From Frigoriflavimonas asaccharolytica (lineage in GTDB: Bacteria > Bacteroidota > Bacteroidia > Flavobacteriales > Weeksellaceae), in the NCBI RefSeq assembly GCF_013294015.1, contig NZ_JABSNO010000001.1, positions 124,001 through 188,000 of the forward strand: a stretch of 64,000 bases of DNA, written 5' to 3'. The position numbers were made by a program, and so were the translations under genes. This document shows positions 26,495-34,593 of this stretch, in pieces (positions within the stretch are counted from its first letter, which is position 1; each line of letters begins with the position of its first letter). Below the pieces are notes generated by a model. That model had not been told where the DNA came from and searched no databases. It worked only from the letters and a program-made list of their open reading frames with translations.

Positions 26495-26780
26495 ACTCGT
26501 TATTCTTGCTAGAGCACAAGAAGAAATAGATGAAGCTTATGAATATTATGAAAAGATTTCCCAATCTGTAATGCAAACTTTCGATGGTCAATTAGAAGTA
26601 GTTTACAATGCTTTAGAAACAAATCCATTTTTCCAATTTCGTTACAAAAATTTAAGAGCACTACCATTTAAATCTTTTCCTTACATGGCATTTTTTGACA
26701 TTGACGAACAAGAAAAAATGGTGTACATTTATTCAGTTTTTAATACTTACCAAGATCCTGAAAAATATCCCAATCTTTAA
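26484..26780 (+). CDS. RelE/ParE-family toxin
   Basis: The 98-residue protein has the RelE/ParE layout. Two helices follow the first strand (LARAQEEIDEAYEYYEKI), then PFKSFPYMAFFDIDEQ and VYIYSVFNTYQDPEKYPNL form the C-terminal sheet. ParE toxins block DNA gyrase and RelE types cleave mRNA; without the RelE catalytic residues clearly in place, ParE-like is the safer call. The frame is intact, unlike the YoeB-type toxin at 8980. The whole module sits between two copies of the DUF885 gene's 3' end. Confidence 0.8.
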   Translation: MSYKLVILARAQEEIDEAYEYYEKISQSVMQTFDGQLEVVYNALETNPFFQFRYKNLRALPFKSFPYMAFFDIDEQEKMVYIYSVFNTYQDPEKYPNL

Positions 26781-26802
26781 GATTTAAAAAAAAAAAATAG
26801 AA

Positions 26803-26830
26803 CTTTGGGCGACGAGTATGGAGTAGAAAA
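26803..26830 (+). repeat. Direct repeat copy 2: relic of a DUF885 gene end
   Basis: This matches 26157-26184 at 25 of 28 positions and still reads LWATSME plus stop in the same phase. It lies 646 bases from copy 1, after the toxin gene and a long A-run. It marks the far edge of the inserted cassette. Confidence 0.75.
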
Positions 26831-26854
26831 TTTTACATTACATAATATTAGAAA

Positions 26855-27388
26855 ATGGCAGATAAAATTATTTTAAAAATTAGTAGTATTTTTTCAATAG
26901 ATATGGACTTTGCAATTGAGGACTTAAATAATGTATTGAAATTACAACTAAAAACACTTGATAAAATAGTTAATTATGAAGAATATGATGATAAAGTAGA
27001 ACTGATTCTTGATAAAATGATAATTTCAGCAAAGAATAATATACCATATTTAAATGCTGCTAAAGAACTTAATGATTTATGTTCGAAACATTATCAATGG
27101 GATACTTTCGAGTTGGAATTAGATAAAACTAAAAATCAAGAATTTGTAGAGCTTTTCAATTCGTTCATAAAATATAAATACGAAAATTCGAGGAAAAAAG
27201 AAAAGTTACGAAACAGATTGATTTTAGATGGCTCTACAATATCTTTAATTACATATTTTAATTTAAAGGAAAAAAGATTTGCAATAGAATCGCCGAATCA
27301 GAAATCTCATCCAAAATTGGTTAGAATTTTAAAAGAATTAATGCAACATTTTAATGCAAATTTTTCTATAAATTCAAAAAAAATGTGA
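26855..27388 (+). CDS. Unrecognised protein
   Basis: The 177-residue product has no signal or membrane segment, is Lys/Asn/Ile-rich and very AT-rich. It is predicted mainly helical at the N-terminus (residues 18-80), with a final alpha/beta part (LILDGSTISLITYFNLKEKR). I do not recognise it. It lies just beyond the toxin-antitoxin cassette, which with its composition suggests accessory DNA. Confidence 0.45.
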   Translation: MADKIILKISSIFSIDMDFAIEDLNNVLKLQLKTLDKIVNYEEYDDKVELILDKMIISAKNNIPYLNAAKELNDLCSKHYQWDTFELELDKTKNQEFVELFNSFIKYKYENSRKKEKLRNRLILDGSTISLITYFNLKEKRFAIESPNQKSHPKLVRILKELMQHFNANFSINSKKM

Positions 27389-27414
27389 TTGAATTTTAAT
27401 TTGTTATCAAAGTT

Positions 27415-27783
27415 ATGAATAGAGCTATTTATTTTCTAATTCTATTTTCATTTTTGGTTTCCTGCAAAAAAGACGAAACCAAAACACTAGAATTTAAAGA
27501 TTGTGTAGTGGAATATCCAAGCTATGGAAGCGGTGAAAAAGAACTTTATGCCGGCCATTCGATTTCAAACAAATGGGAAATTGAATCTGCAAATCGCAAA
27601 TTAGCATTGTGTTTAAGTGAAAAGTATCTTGAAAAACCTGACCAAGAAATTAAACTTAAAATATTGGAAATTTATAATAGTAAAGAAGAATATTTTGAAC
27701 ACAATTCTCCAAAAAACATCGAATTTAATACAATTCTGAAAAATCGAAATGAAATTTTCGATCCAAATATTTTAATTGAATAA
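27415..27783 (+). CDS. Small lipoprotein, unknown function
   Basis: The 122-residue product begins MNRAIYFLILFSFLVSCKK, a clear lipoprotein signal with Cys17. The rest is polar, with a short beta-like region and a helical end. I do not recognise the family. It lies 26 bases after the preceding orphan gene and probably shares its transcript. Confidence 0.5.
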   Translation: MNRAIYFLILFSFLVSCKKDETKTLEFKDCVVEYPSYGSGEKELYAGHSISNKWEIESANRKLALCLSEKYLEKPDQEIKLKILEIYNSKEEYFEHNSPKNIEFNTILKNRNEIFDPNILIE

Positions 27784-27791
27784 GTTTTAAT

Positions 27792-27950
27792 GAATTGAAA
27801 GAAGCCGAAGATTTAATTAGACAAAATTATCTTGAAAGTTTAGGCATCATCTTTTTTCGTATTTCTGATTTAGATGTAAAAATAAATTTAGATTCAGTGA
27901 TGCAGAATTTGGAGGATTTTATTATTCAAAAGTTTGCATTTGGATTGTAA
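27792..27950 (+). pseudogene. Remnant of a DUF559-type endonuclease-fold gene (C-terminal end only)
   Basis: This frame reads LIRQNYLESLGIIFFRISD, then a segment ending NLEDFI, before TAA 27948-27950. The pattern YLxxLGxxxxRxSxxDV...L..V...L is the C-terminal end of the DUF559 restriction-endonuclease-like fold. The catalytic core is absent and no credible start codon is present, so it is a decayed 3' fragment. The stretch from here to 28120 holds nothing else I can support. Confidence 0.5.
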
Positions 27951-28120
27951 AACGATCCCACCTTTTTTACTTCAGAAAAAATCTACCATTTCAAAGAAAA
28001 GGAATTTTGTAAAATATTTTAGCCAAACAAAATCCCATCTTGGCTTCCTCTATTTAAAAAAATTGCACTGTTTCTTAAATAATTACCATTAATCCATTAC
28101 ATCTAAATTTACCTTCACTT

Positions 28121-28136
28121 TTTGACAAATATCAAA
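28121..28136. promoter_or_regulatory. Inverted repeat, candidate operator for the efflux operon
   Basis: TTTGA and TCAAA flank a six-base spacer in a perfect palindrome-like site. Its centre is about 41-42 bases before the transcript start predicted from the -7 box at 28158, where a Crp/Fnr-type activator would sit. A Crp/Fnr-type gene lies just after the operon. The link is an inference. Confidence 0.4.
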
Positions 28137-28157
28137 GGATTCTATTTTCACATATTT

Positions 28158-28165
28158 TACCTTTG
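28158..28165 (+). promoter_or_regulatory. -7 box of the efflux operon
   Basis: TACCTTTG matches TAnnTTTG and lies 21 bases before the tolC-type ATG at 28187, giving a transcript start near 28170. Confidence 0.55.
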
Positions 28166-28186
28166 TAGCTACAAATAAGTAATAAA

Positions 28187-29593
28187 ATGAAAACTTTTAG
28201 AAATTACCTTGTCAGATTAATGATCTTTTTACCATTGGTTTTTTCAGCGCAACAAGCACCAAGTTTGCAAGAATTAATTAATGCCGCAATGCAAAATGAT
28301 GGAACTTTAACTCAACAAAATCTAGAAAATAAATTTACCAAATTGGATGATGAAAAATTGAAAGATATTTTTCTTCCAAAAGTAGATATTTCAGGTAAAG
28401 CTGGGTATTTATATACTTCTGCGCATCTCACATCACCAGAAATCACCTTACCAGCAATTCCATCTTTATTTGCAGGAATTACAATTCCCGAAGGTTCATT
28501 CTCTAATACGCTAAATATTTCTGGGCTTTCCACATCTGCGAAAGCGGAAGCAAGTATTTTGCTTTATTCCGGTGGAAAAGTAAAATATCTGAAGGAAGCC
28601 AACCGCGAAAAAAACATTTCAGAAAATTTATTAATGCAAAAAACGCGCGACGAAATCATCACAGAAATTTCTAAAGCGTATGATCAAATGGCTTTGGTGC
28701 AAGAATCTAAAAAAGTATTAGATGAAGCAAAAAAACGATTAGACATTAATAAAAAAACCGCGGATAAAGCTTTGGGTTATGGATTGATAACGCCTTATGA
28801 TAGAAAAAAGATTGAACTAGCACAAGCTATTTTAGATTCCAAAATCGTAGAGTATGAAGGAAAAAAGGAATTGCTCATTACTCAAATTCATCTTTTAACG
28901 GAAATAGATCGGGATAGAATTGCTTTGATTAAACCTCAACTAGAAACTATTTCTTATGAAGTTTTAGATCAAAATATAGAAAATCGTGTGGAAATACAAG
29001 CATTGAATCATGGAATTTATGCCACAGATTTTAAAATTAAAGCCGAAGAAAGATGGTGGATTCCCAAAGTTCAGGCGCAAACTTCATTGAGTTATTTCGG
29101 TCTTTTTAACAATAGCATTAGTACATCCAAAGATATAATTCCCAATTCTGGAAAAAAATTAGATTTAAATCCTTCCAGCATCAATATTTTTCCACTTTTT
29201 CAAGCGGGAGTTGGTTTTAAATGGGATGTTTTCGATGGAAATGAAGGGAAACATAAAGTAGAAACGGCAAAAATTGAAAAAGAAATTTTAGAAAATAAAA
29301 AAAGCGATGCTTCTAAGAAATTGAACCTCAATCTAGCCAACAATCAAACCAATTATACCATTGCAAATTCCCAAATAGCCTTAAAGAAAAAAGCGCTGGA
29401 TATTGCAAAAGAAGGTTTGGGCCAAGTGGAAAATGAATTTAGATATGGCACCAAAACTTCCGCCGCTTTGATAGAAGCAGAAAATGATTTGCAAAATGCA
29501 GAATTAGAATATCAAACCGCTGTTTTTAACCAAAGAAGAAGCGCCATCGAACTGATGAAATCTACACAAGATTTGCAAGTGGAAAGACTTTAA
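28187..29593 (+). CDS. TolC-family outer-membrane efflux protein
   Basis: This 468-residue outer-membrane factor has a signal peptide (MIFLPLVFSAQQ region) and long coiled-coil helical hairpins (about residues 120-240 and 330-460). The TolC-type repeat includes GLGQVENEFRYGTKTSAALI near the end. It forms the trimeric exit duct for the adaptor and permease encoded next. It is the first gene of a three-gene export operon. A second TolC-family gene lies at 36479-37828. Confidence 0.9.
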   Translation: MKTFRNYLVRLMIFLPLVFSAQQAPSLQELINAAMQNDGTLTQQNLENKFTKLDDEKLKDIFLPKVDISGKAGYLYTSAHLTSPEITLPAIPSLFAGITIPEGSFSNTLNISGLSTSAKAEASILLYSGGKVKYLKEANREKNISENLLMQKTRDEIITEISKAYDQMALVQESKKVLDEAKKRLDINKKTADKALGYGLITPYDRKKIELAQAILDSKIVEYEGKKELLITQIHLLTEIDRDRIALIKPQLETISYEVLDQNIENRVEIQALNHGIYATDFKIKAEERWWIPKVQAQTSLSYFGLFNNSISTSKDIIPNSGKKLDLNPSSINIFPLFQAGVGFKWDVFDGNEGKHKVETAKIEKEILENKKSDASKKLNLNLANNQTNYTIANSQIALKKKALDIAKEGLGQVENEFRYGTKTSAALIEAENDLQNAELEYQTAVFNQRRSAIELMKSTQDLQVERL

Positions 29594-29680
29594 ATAAATA
29601 AAAAAATTATTTTATAATAGACATAAGAACCGGAGATAAAAGTAAAATTCTGCTTCGTTTCACACAAAAAAACAAACAAA

Positions 29681-30640
29681 ATGAAAAATTCAATAATTAA
29701 ATTTTTAGCAATACTTCTTGCATTTACGTTTTTCAGTTGCAAAAAGTCTGAAACAGAATCTGCAATTGGTGGAAAAACCAAGAAGGAAATCGTTTCGTTT
29801 TCACCCAAATTATCTGGTAGAATTTTAAATATTTATGTAGAAGAAGGTCAAACCGTGAAAACAGGAGATACTTTAGCCGTTCTAGATATTCCCGAAGTTT
29901 CTGCAAAAATAGCACAGGCAAAAGGCGCAACATCTTCTGCAATTGCACAAGTAGAAATGGCAAAAAACGGCGCAACAGGAAACCAACTCAATCAACTGAA
30001 AGCCAAACAAAAAGGTTTGCAAGAGCAATTTAATTTTGCTCAAAAATCTTTCAATAGAGCCAAAAATATGTACAATGACCAATTGCTTTCACCGCAAAAT
30101 TATGATGAATATTTTGCAAAATACCAAGGTGCAAAAGCACAATTAGATGCTGTGAATGCAGAACTTCGTGAAGTGCAAATGGGAACTCGTGTAGAAAAAA
30201 TTGAAATGGCTCAAGGTCAAGAAAATCAGGCGAGAGGAGTATTGCAAGAAGCAAATGTTGCCTTTTCCGAGAGATACATTATCGCTACAAATGACATGGA
30301 AATAGAGACAATTGCTTTAAATAAAGGAGAATTGGCAACTGCAGGTTATCCGCTTTTTTCAGGATATATTCCTGCTTCGTCTTATTTCCGTTTCACAATT
30401 CCAGAAACAAAAATAGGAAAATACCAAAAAGGAATGCAAGTAACATTGGTTGTAAACTACAGTAAAAAGGAAATTAAAGGAAAAATTGTGGCTATAAAAC
30501 AACTAGCAAAATACGCAGATATCACCTCTGCATTCCCGGATTATGAACCAGAAGAAGCGATTTATGAAATAAAAGTAGTTCCGGAAAATCAAAATTTAGC
30601 AAAAGATATTTTGGTGAATTCTAATGTGACTTTAAAATAG
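29681..30640 (+). CDS. HlyD-family periplasmic adaptor, lipidated
   Basis: The 319-residue protein has a lipoprotein signal ending AFTFFSC. A biotinyl-lipoyl-like half motif follows (SPKLSGRILNIYVEEGQTVK, residues 45-64), then a coiled-coil hairpin (about 85-175) and the second lipoyl and barrel parts (IIATNDMEIETIALNKGELA). It bridges the TolC duct and an inner-membrane permease. It lies 87 bases after tolC and 27 bases before the permease gene. Lipidated adaptors are common in Gram-negatives. Confidence 0.9.
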   Translation: MKNSIIKFLAILLAFTFFSCKKSETESAIGGKTKKEIVSFSPKLSGRILNIYVEEGQTVKTGDTLAVLDIPEVSAKIAQAKGATSSAIAQVEMAKNGATGNQLNQLKAKQKGLQEQFNFAQKSFNRAKNMYNDQLLSPQNYDEYFAKYQGAKAQLDAVNAELREVQMGTRVEKIEMAQGQENQARGVLQEANVAFSERYIIATNDMEIETIALNKGELATAGYPLFSGYIPASSYFRFTIPETKIGKYQKGMQVTLVVNYSKKEIKGKIVAIKQLAKYADITSAFPDYEPEEAIYEIKVVPENQNLAKDILVNSNVTLK

Positions 30641-30667
30641 CAGAAAGCATAACTACAAATTTACAAA

Positions 30668-31885
30668 ATGAAACAAATTAGATATTTATTAAAAAGGGAG
30701 TTTAAGCTGTTTTTAACCAACAGAACTTTATTATCGGTTTTCTTTGTGGCGCCTATTTTCTATGCATTGCTTATTGGGTTTACCTACCAAGCTGGGAAAG
30801 TAGAGCATATTCCCGTGATTGTAGTAAACCATGATAACACACCTCTATCTAACCAGGTTTTGGAGATGCTGCAAGATAGCAAATCTTTGAAGGTGTTGAG
30901 CTACATCCACGAACCTGCTAATTTAAAAGATGAAACCATCAAAACAGAAGCGGCTGCAGTAATTATAATTCCAGAACGTTTTGAAGCGATGATGCTGCAA
31001 AAAAAATATCCAGAAGTAAATGTTTATGTGAATACTTCTAATGTTTTGACGGCAAATTTTGCAACAAAAGCCATTCAGCAAACTTTAGGAACATTTTCTG
31101 CAGGTGCAGAAATTAAAGCTTTGCAAAAGAAAGGATTGAGCTTGGATATTGCGAAAACTCAATATGAACCATTTAAAGCTAATTACATCACGCTTTTTAA
31201 TACTACCAGTAATTACCTTGTTTTTATGTGGCCTGCAATGATGGCGGTTGTTCTGCAACAGGTAATTCTTCTGGCAATGGCAGTTTCATTTTCGGAAGAA
31301 TTTAAACGAAAATCTTTCTTAAAAGATTTTGCGGGCAAAGAAAAATATGCCGTTTTTGTGATGGCTATCAAATGTTTGCCAATTTGGGTTTTTGCAAATT
31401 TGAATATATTATTTTTCTATTTTTGCAGCCTTTACTTCAAAATTCCCGTTCCAGATAATGTTTGGAATTTCTTTCTTATCACTGCAGCATTTGTAGTTGC
31501 AGCTACCAACTTAGGGGTTTTGGTAAGTATTTTAATTCCAGATGCTCTAAAGGCAACGCAAGTTTTGATGGTCATTGCTTCACCTGCATTCATCATTAGT
31601 GGATTTACGTGGCCTACTTATGCAATGCCAGCATTTATTAAAAGTTTTACGTCTATTATCCCATTAACACCCTATTTGGAAGCATTAAAAATTATGGTTG
31701 TACAAAATGGTTCCGATCTTTTAACCAAAAAATATTTTGTGCATCTGCTCATTTTAGGCTTTATCTACTTTATTTTAGCTTGGATTGCTTTAAAGATTAA
31801 AATTCATTTTCTTTTCAAAAAATTTAAAATTTCACAAGACATAGAGGAAATAGAATTGGCTAAAATAATCTCTTCGGAAGAATAA
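30668..31885 (+). CDS. ABC-2 type transporter permease
   Basis: The 405-residue inner-membrane protein has an N-terminal helix (about residues 22-40) and a large periplasmic loop with the pattern VVNHDNTPLSNQVLEML. Five helices follow (about residues 175-365). It ends in a charged tail. This is the YhiI/YbhR/YbhS-type permease that works with HlyD and TolC. No ATPase gene is in the operon or elsewhere in the window, so a shared or distant ATPase is needed. A hairpin at 31921-31953 closes the operon. Confidence 0.88.
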   Translation: MKQIRYLLKREFKLFLTNRTLLSVFFVAPIFYALLIGFTYQAGKVEHIPVIVVNHDNTPLSNQVLEMLQDSKSLKVLSYIHEPANLKDETIKTEAAAVIIIPERFEAMMLQKKYPEVNVYVNTSNVLTANFATKAIQQTLGTFSAGAEIKALQKKGLSLDIAKTQYEPFKANYITLFNTTSNYLVFMWPAMMAVVLQQVILLAMAVSFSEEFKRKSFLKDFAGKEKYAVFVMAIKCLPIWVFANLNILFFYFCSLYFKIPVPDNVWNFFLITAAFVVAATNLGVLVSILIPDALKATQVLMVIASPAFIISGFTWPTYAMPAFIKSFTSIIPLTPYLEALKIMVVQNGSDLLTKKYFVHLLILGFIYFILAWIALKIKIHFLFKKFKISQDIEEIELAKIISSEE

Positions 31886-31920
31886 GAAATTAATTTTTTT
31901 GAAAAATCTTTCAAATGATG

Positions 31921-31953
31921 GAAGCGTCTTTATATTAAATTAAAGACGCTTTC
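31921..31953 (+). terminator. Terminator of the efflux operon
   Basis: GAAGCGTCTTTA pairs with TAAAGACGCTTTC (about 11 pairs) around an AT loop 35 bases after the permease stop. Confidence 0.65.
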
Positions 31954-32092
31954 GTATGTTTTTGGCATAAATTCAGGTTTTCCGTTTAGTCCTCTTTTTT
32001 AATATAGATTCATGTAGAACCTGCTGTAAAGAGGTTTGCCGCTCCGAGATTTTATAATTTGAATTGCTTTTTAAAATTCCAGTTTCTTTAAG

Positions 32093-32100
32093 TATTTTTG
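32093..32100 (+). promoter_or_regulatory. -7 box of the Crp/Fnr-type gene
   Basis: TATTTTTG matches TAnnTTTG and lies 13 bases before the GTG at 32114, so the leader would be only about 8 bases, close to leaderless. Confidence 0.45.
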
Positions 32101-32113
32101 TAAAAACAAAAGT

Positions 32114-32674
32114 GTGAAACTCCTCGAAAAAATTTCTAAATACAGCATCATAGACGAAGTAACGGAAGACTTTTTTCGCAACGAAACCCAAACAAAAACT
32201 TTTCAGAAAGGCGAATTGCTAAGTCAGCAAAATACCTACAACCGAAATGTATACTATATGGAAAAGGGTTTGGCGCGCACTTTCTATTTTGAAAAAGGCA
32301 AAGACATCACCACCAATTTTTATTCGGAAGAGAAATCTTTTGCCAATATTGATACAGTATTTAATAATGTTCCTTCTTATTACAATATAGAAACTTTGGA
32401 AGAAAGCATTGTTACCTTTTGCGATTACAAAAAATTGGAAGAATTATGTTCTATTTCTTTACCATCGGCCAACTTTAGCAGATTTCTACTTGGGAATTTG
32501 ATGACGCAAATGACGAAACGCATCAATTCTCTGCAACACATGACGGCAAAAGAAAAATACATTCAGCTTTTAGAAGAAAATCCCAATATTATTCTTCGCG
32601 CACCTTTAGGAATGATTGCTACCTATCTCGGAATTTCACAAGAAACTTTGAGCAGAATTCGGAGTGAAATTTAA
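32114..32674 (+). CDS. Crp/Fnr-family transcriptional regulator
   Basis: The 186-residue protein has a cyclic-nucleotide-binding-type beta roll (about residues 10-125), a dimerisation helix (about 125-150) and a winged-helix end with the recognition helix in MIATYLGISQETLSRIRSEI. No iron-sulfur cysteines of the FNR type are visible, so a different ligand is likely. The start is GTG. It follows the efflux operon on the same strand, and a TTTGA-N6-TCAAA site lies before that operon, so it may regulate it (inference). Confidence 0.85.
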   Translation: MKLLEKISKYSIIDEVTEDFFRNETQTKTFQKGELLSQQNTYNRNVYYMEKGLARTFYFEKGKDITTNFYSEEKSFANIDTVFNNVPSYYNIETLEESIVTFCDYKKLEELCSISLPSANFSRFLLGNLMTQMTKRINSLQHMTAKEKYIQLLEENPNIILRAPLGMIATYLGISQETLSRIRSEI

Positions 32675-32708
32675 TTCAAAAAAAAAATTTAGCTCTTTTT
32701 TAGAAAAT

Positions 32709-33326
32709 TTACCCAAACAACATCCCCGTGATATAATCTCCATCTTGATTTCCTCTCGCAGGAGAATATTCTCTTCCATAATAGATAATTTGCAAATGCA
32801 ATTTGTTCCAAGATTCTTTTGGGAACAGATTTTTGGCGTCTTTTTCAGTTTCTTCTACGTTTTTTCCTTTCGTTAGTTTCCACTGCTTCATCAATCTGTG
32901 AATGTGCGTATCTACAGGAAAAGCGGGAACTCCAAATGCTTGGCTCATCACTACAGACGCAGTTTTGTGCCCAACTCCGGGAAGTGCTTCCAATTCTTCA
33001 AAGGTTTGGGGTACAATTCCGTTATGATTTTCAACCAAAAGCTCCGCCATTTTCTTTAAATTTTTAGATTTGACGTTGGATAGTCCAATCTGTTTGATGA
33101 GTTCTTTTATTTCAAAATCTTCCAATTTTGCCATAAGAAAAGCACTTGGAGCTTTTGCAAATAATTCTGGAGAAATTTCATTCACTTTCTTATCTGTTGT
33201 TTGTGCAGAAAGCGCAACTGCCACCAAAAGTTGAAATGGATTTTGATGATCCAAGGGAATTCCTACAGTTGGATAGCATTTTTCTAATTCTTCAAAAACT
33301 ATTTTCGCTCTTTGCTTTTTCGTCAT
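32709..33326 (-). CDS. nth: Endonuclease III family DNA glycosylase without the iron-sulfur cysteines
   Basis: Starting at the MTKKQRAK methionine gives 205 residues; an ATG at 33347 would add seven. It has the helix-hairpin-helix LEALPGVGHKTASVV with catalytic Lys121 and the Asp139 in FPVDTHIHR. It removes oxidised pyrimidines in base-excision repair. The C-terminus reads GREYSPARGNQDGDYITGM, and the only Cys in the protein is Cys17. The C-x6-C-x2-C-x5-C cluster of E. coli Nth is absent. Cluster-less homologues are known, so activity is plausible. Confidence 0.9.
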   Translation of the reverse strand: MTKKQRAKIVFEELEKCYPTVGIPLDHQNPFQLLVAVALSAQTTDKKVNEISPELFAKAPSAFLMAKLEDFEIKELIKQIGLSNVKSKNLKKMAELLVENHNGIVPQTFEELEALPGVGHKTASVVMSQAFGVPAFPVDTHIHRLMKQWKLTKGKNVEETEKDAKNLFPKESWNKLHLQIIYYGREYSPARGNQDGDYITGMLFG

Positions 33327-33358
33327 TTTATGATTAAATTTATACAAAAATAAACATT

Positions 33359-33805
33359 ATGCTAAACGTAGGCGATTCTTTACCAAAATTTGATAGTTTA
33401 AACCAAGATGGAATTTCTGTTTCTTCCAAGGATTTCCAAGGAAAGAAATTGGTGATTTTCTTTTATCCAAAAGCGAATACACCTGGTTGTACCGCAGAAG
33501 CTTGTGACATCAATAATAACATAAGTGAATTGAATAAGGCAGGTTTTGAAATTTTAGGAATATCTGCAGATTCTGTAGAAAAGCAAAAGAAATTTCATGA
33601 AAAATTTTCTTTCAAATATGATTTACTAGCAGACGAAAACCATGACATTTTGGAGAAATTTAACGTTTGGCAATTGAAGAAATTTATGGGAAAAGAATAT
33701 ATGGGAATTGTGAGATCCACTTTTATCTTTGATGAAAAAGGAATTTGCACCAGAGTAATAGAAAAAGTGAAAACTAAAGAAGCTGCGGCGCAAATCCTCG
33801 AATAG
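33359..33805 (+). CDS. bcp: Thioredoxin-dependent peroxiredoxin (Bcp/PrxQ type)
   Basis: The 148-residue protein has the peroxidatic Cys44 and resolving Cys49 in PKANTPGCTAEACDI, the one-helix arrangement of Bcp/PrxQ. The AhpC/TSA fold continues through FKYDLLADENHDILEKFNVW and the VRSTFIFDEKG strand pair. It reduces hydroperoxides using thioredoxin. It is divergent from nth, with 32 bases between the coding ends if nth starts at 33326, so their promoters are compact. Confidence 0.93.
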   Translation: MLNVGDSLPKFDSLNQDGISVSSKDFQGKKLVIFFYPKANTPGCTAEACDINNNISELNKAGFEILGISADSVEKQKKFHEKFSFKYDLLADENHDILEKFNVWQLKKFMGKEYMGIVRSTFIFDEKGICTRVIEKVKTKEAAAQILE

Positions 33806-33815
33806 GAGTAGAAGA

Positions 33816-34523
33816 TTATCTTCTATTCATGCTCTTTTGCAATTTTTTTTTCGCTTGTTCCCTAGCATCCTTGCTATCTATCGCATCTTGAACTTTTTTT
33901 GCTTCGGCATCTTTCATTTGCTTTTCTATAACGGCATTGTGCGGATTGTTTGTGCAGGTCTTATCATAGATTTCATTATAAGCACCATTATCTTTAGTAG
34001 AAATTATATTTCCAGTTTTTTTATCAATAATCAGTTCATAATGATTTTTCGCGAGCGGGCAATTTGTAGTTGTTATTTTTGCCAATTCTACAATATAATT
34101 ATCTTTATTGATGATGTAATTTCCAGCTAAATTTTTAAATTCTAAATCCATAAAATAACCACCCAAAATTCCAACAATAGCAGCTTCTTCGGGAGTATTT
34201 ATCGTTCCTAAAAAAGATTTTAACTCTCTAGAATCCTTAATGTATTTCGTAGAATTCCCGGCTAGATAAGCGATGTAATAAAATTGATCTTCATTTTTTA
34301 TTAGCTGAAAGCCAAACTCTTGCGGTTCAAAATCAATTTTTTTTCCGTAAGATTTTACTGTGGAAGATCTTCCATATTCGTTAGAAATCAACATCCATGA
34401 AGTGATATTTTTCTCAGGTTTTATTTCTTTTAAAAGAGATTCGCTATCTGCAAAAGTAGTTTTTTGTTGTCCAATAGCATTCGCAAAGAAAATTAGGCTT
34501 AGAAAAAGCAATATATTTTTCAT
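33816..34523 (-). CDS. Secreted protein of unknown function
   Basis: The MKNILLFLSLIFFANAIGQ start (34523) gives 235 residues with a signal peptide; an earlier ATG at 34571 would place an unrelated segment before it. The mature part has a beta-rich middle and a C-terminal Lys/Asp/Ala-rich helix (DAEAKKVQDAIDSKDAREQA). Two cysteines (in TTNCPLAKNHYEL and in DKTCTNNPH) may form a disulfide. I do not recognise it. It converges with bcp, leaving 10 bases between the genes. Confidence 0.55.
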   Translation of the reverse strand: MKNILLFLSLIFFANAIGQQKTTFADSESLLKEIKPEKNITSWMLISNEYGRSSTVKSYGKKIDFEPQEFGFQLIKNEDQFYYIAYLAGNSTKYIKDSRELKSFLGTINTPEEAAIVGILGGYFMDLEFKNLAGNYIINKDNYIVELAKITTTNCPLAKNHYELIIDKKTGNIISTKDNGAYNEIYDKTCTNNPHNAVIEKQMKDAEAKKVQDAIDSKDAREQAKKKLQKSMNRR

Positions 34524-34593
34524 AAAATTTTTAATGATTTTTATAGGGGTTGCAAAAATTCCGCCATTCAAGAAAAATATAATTCTAAAAGAT

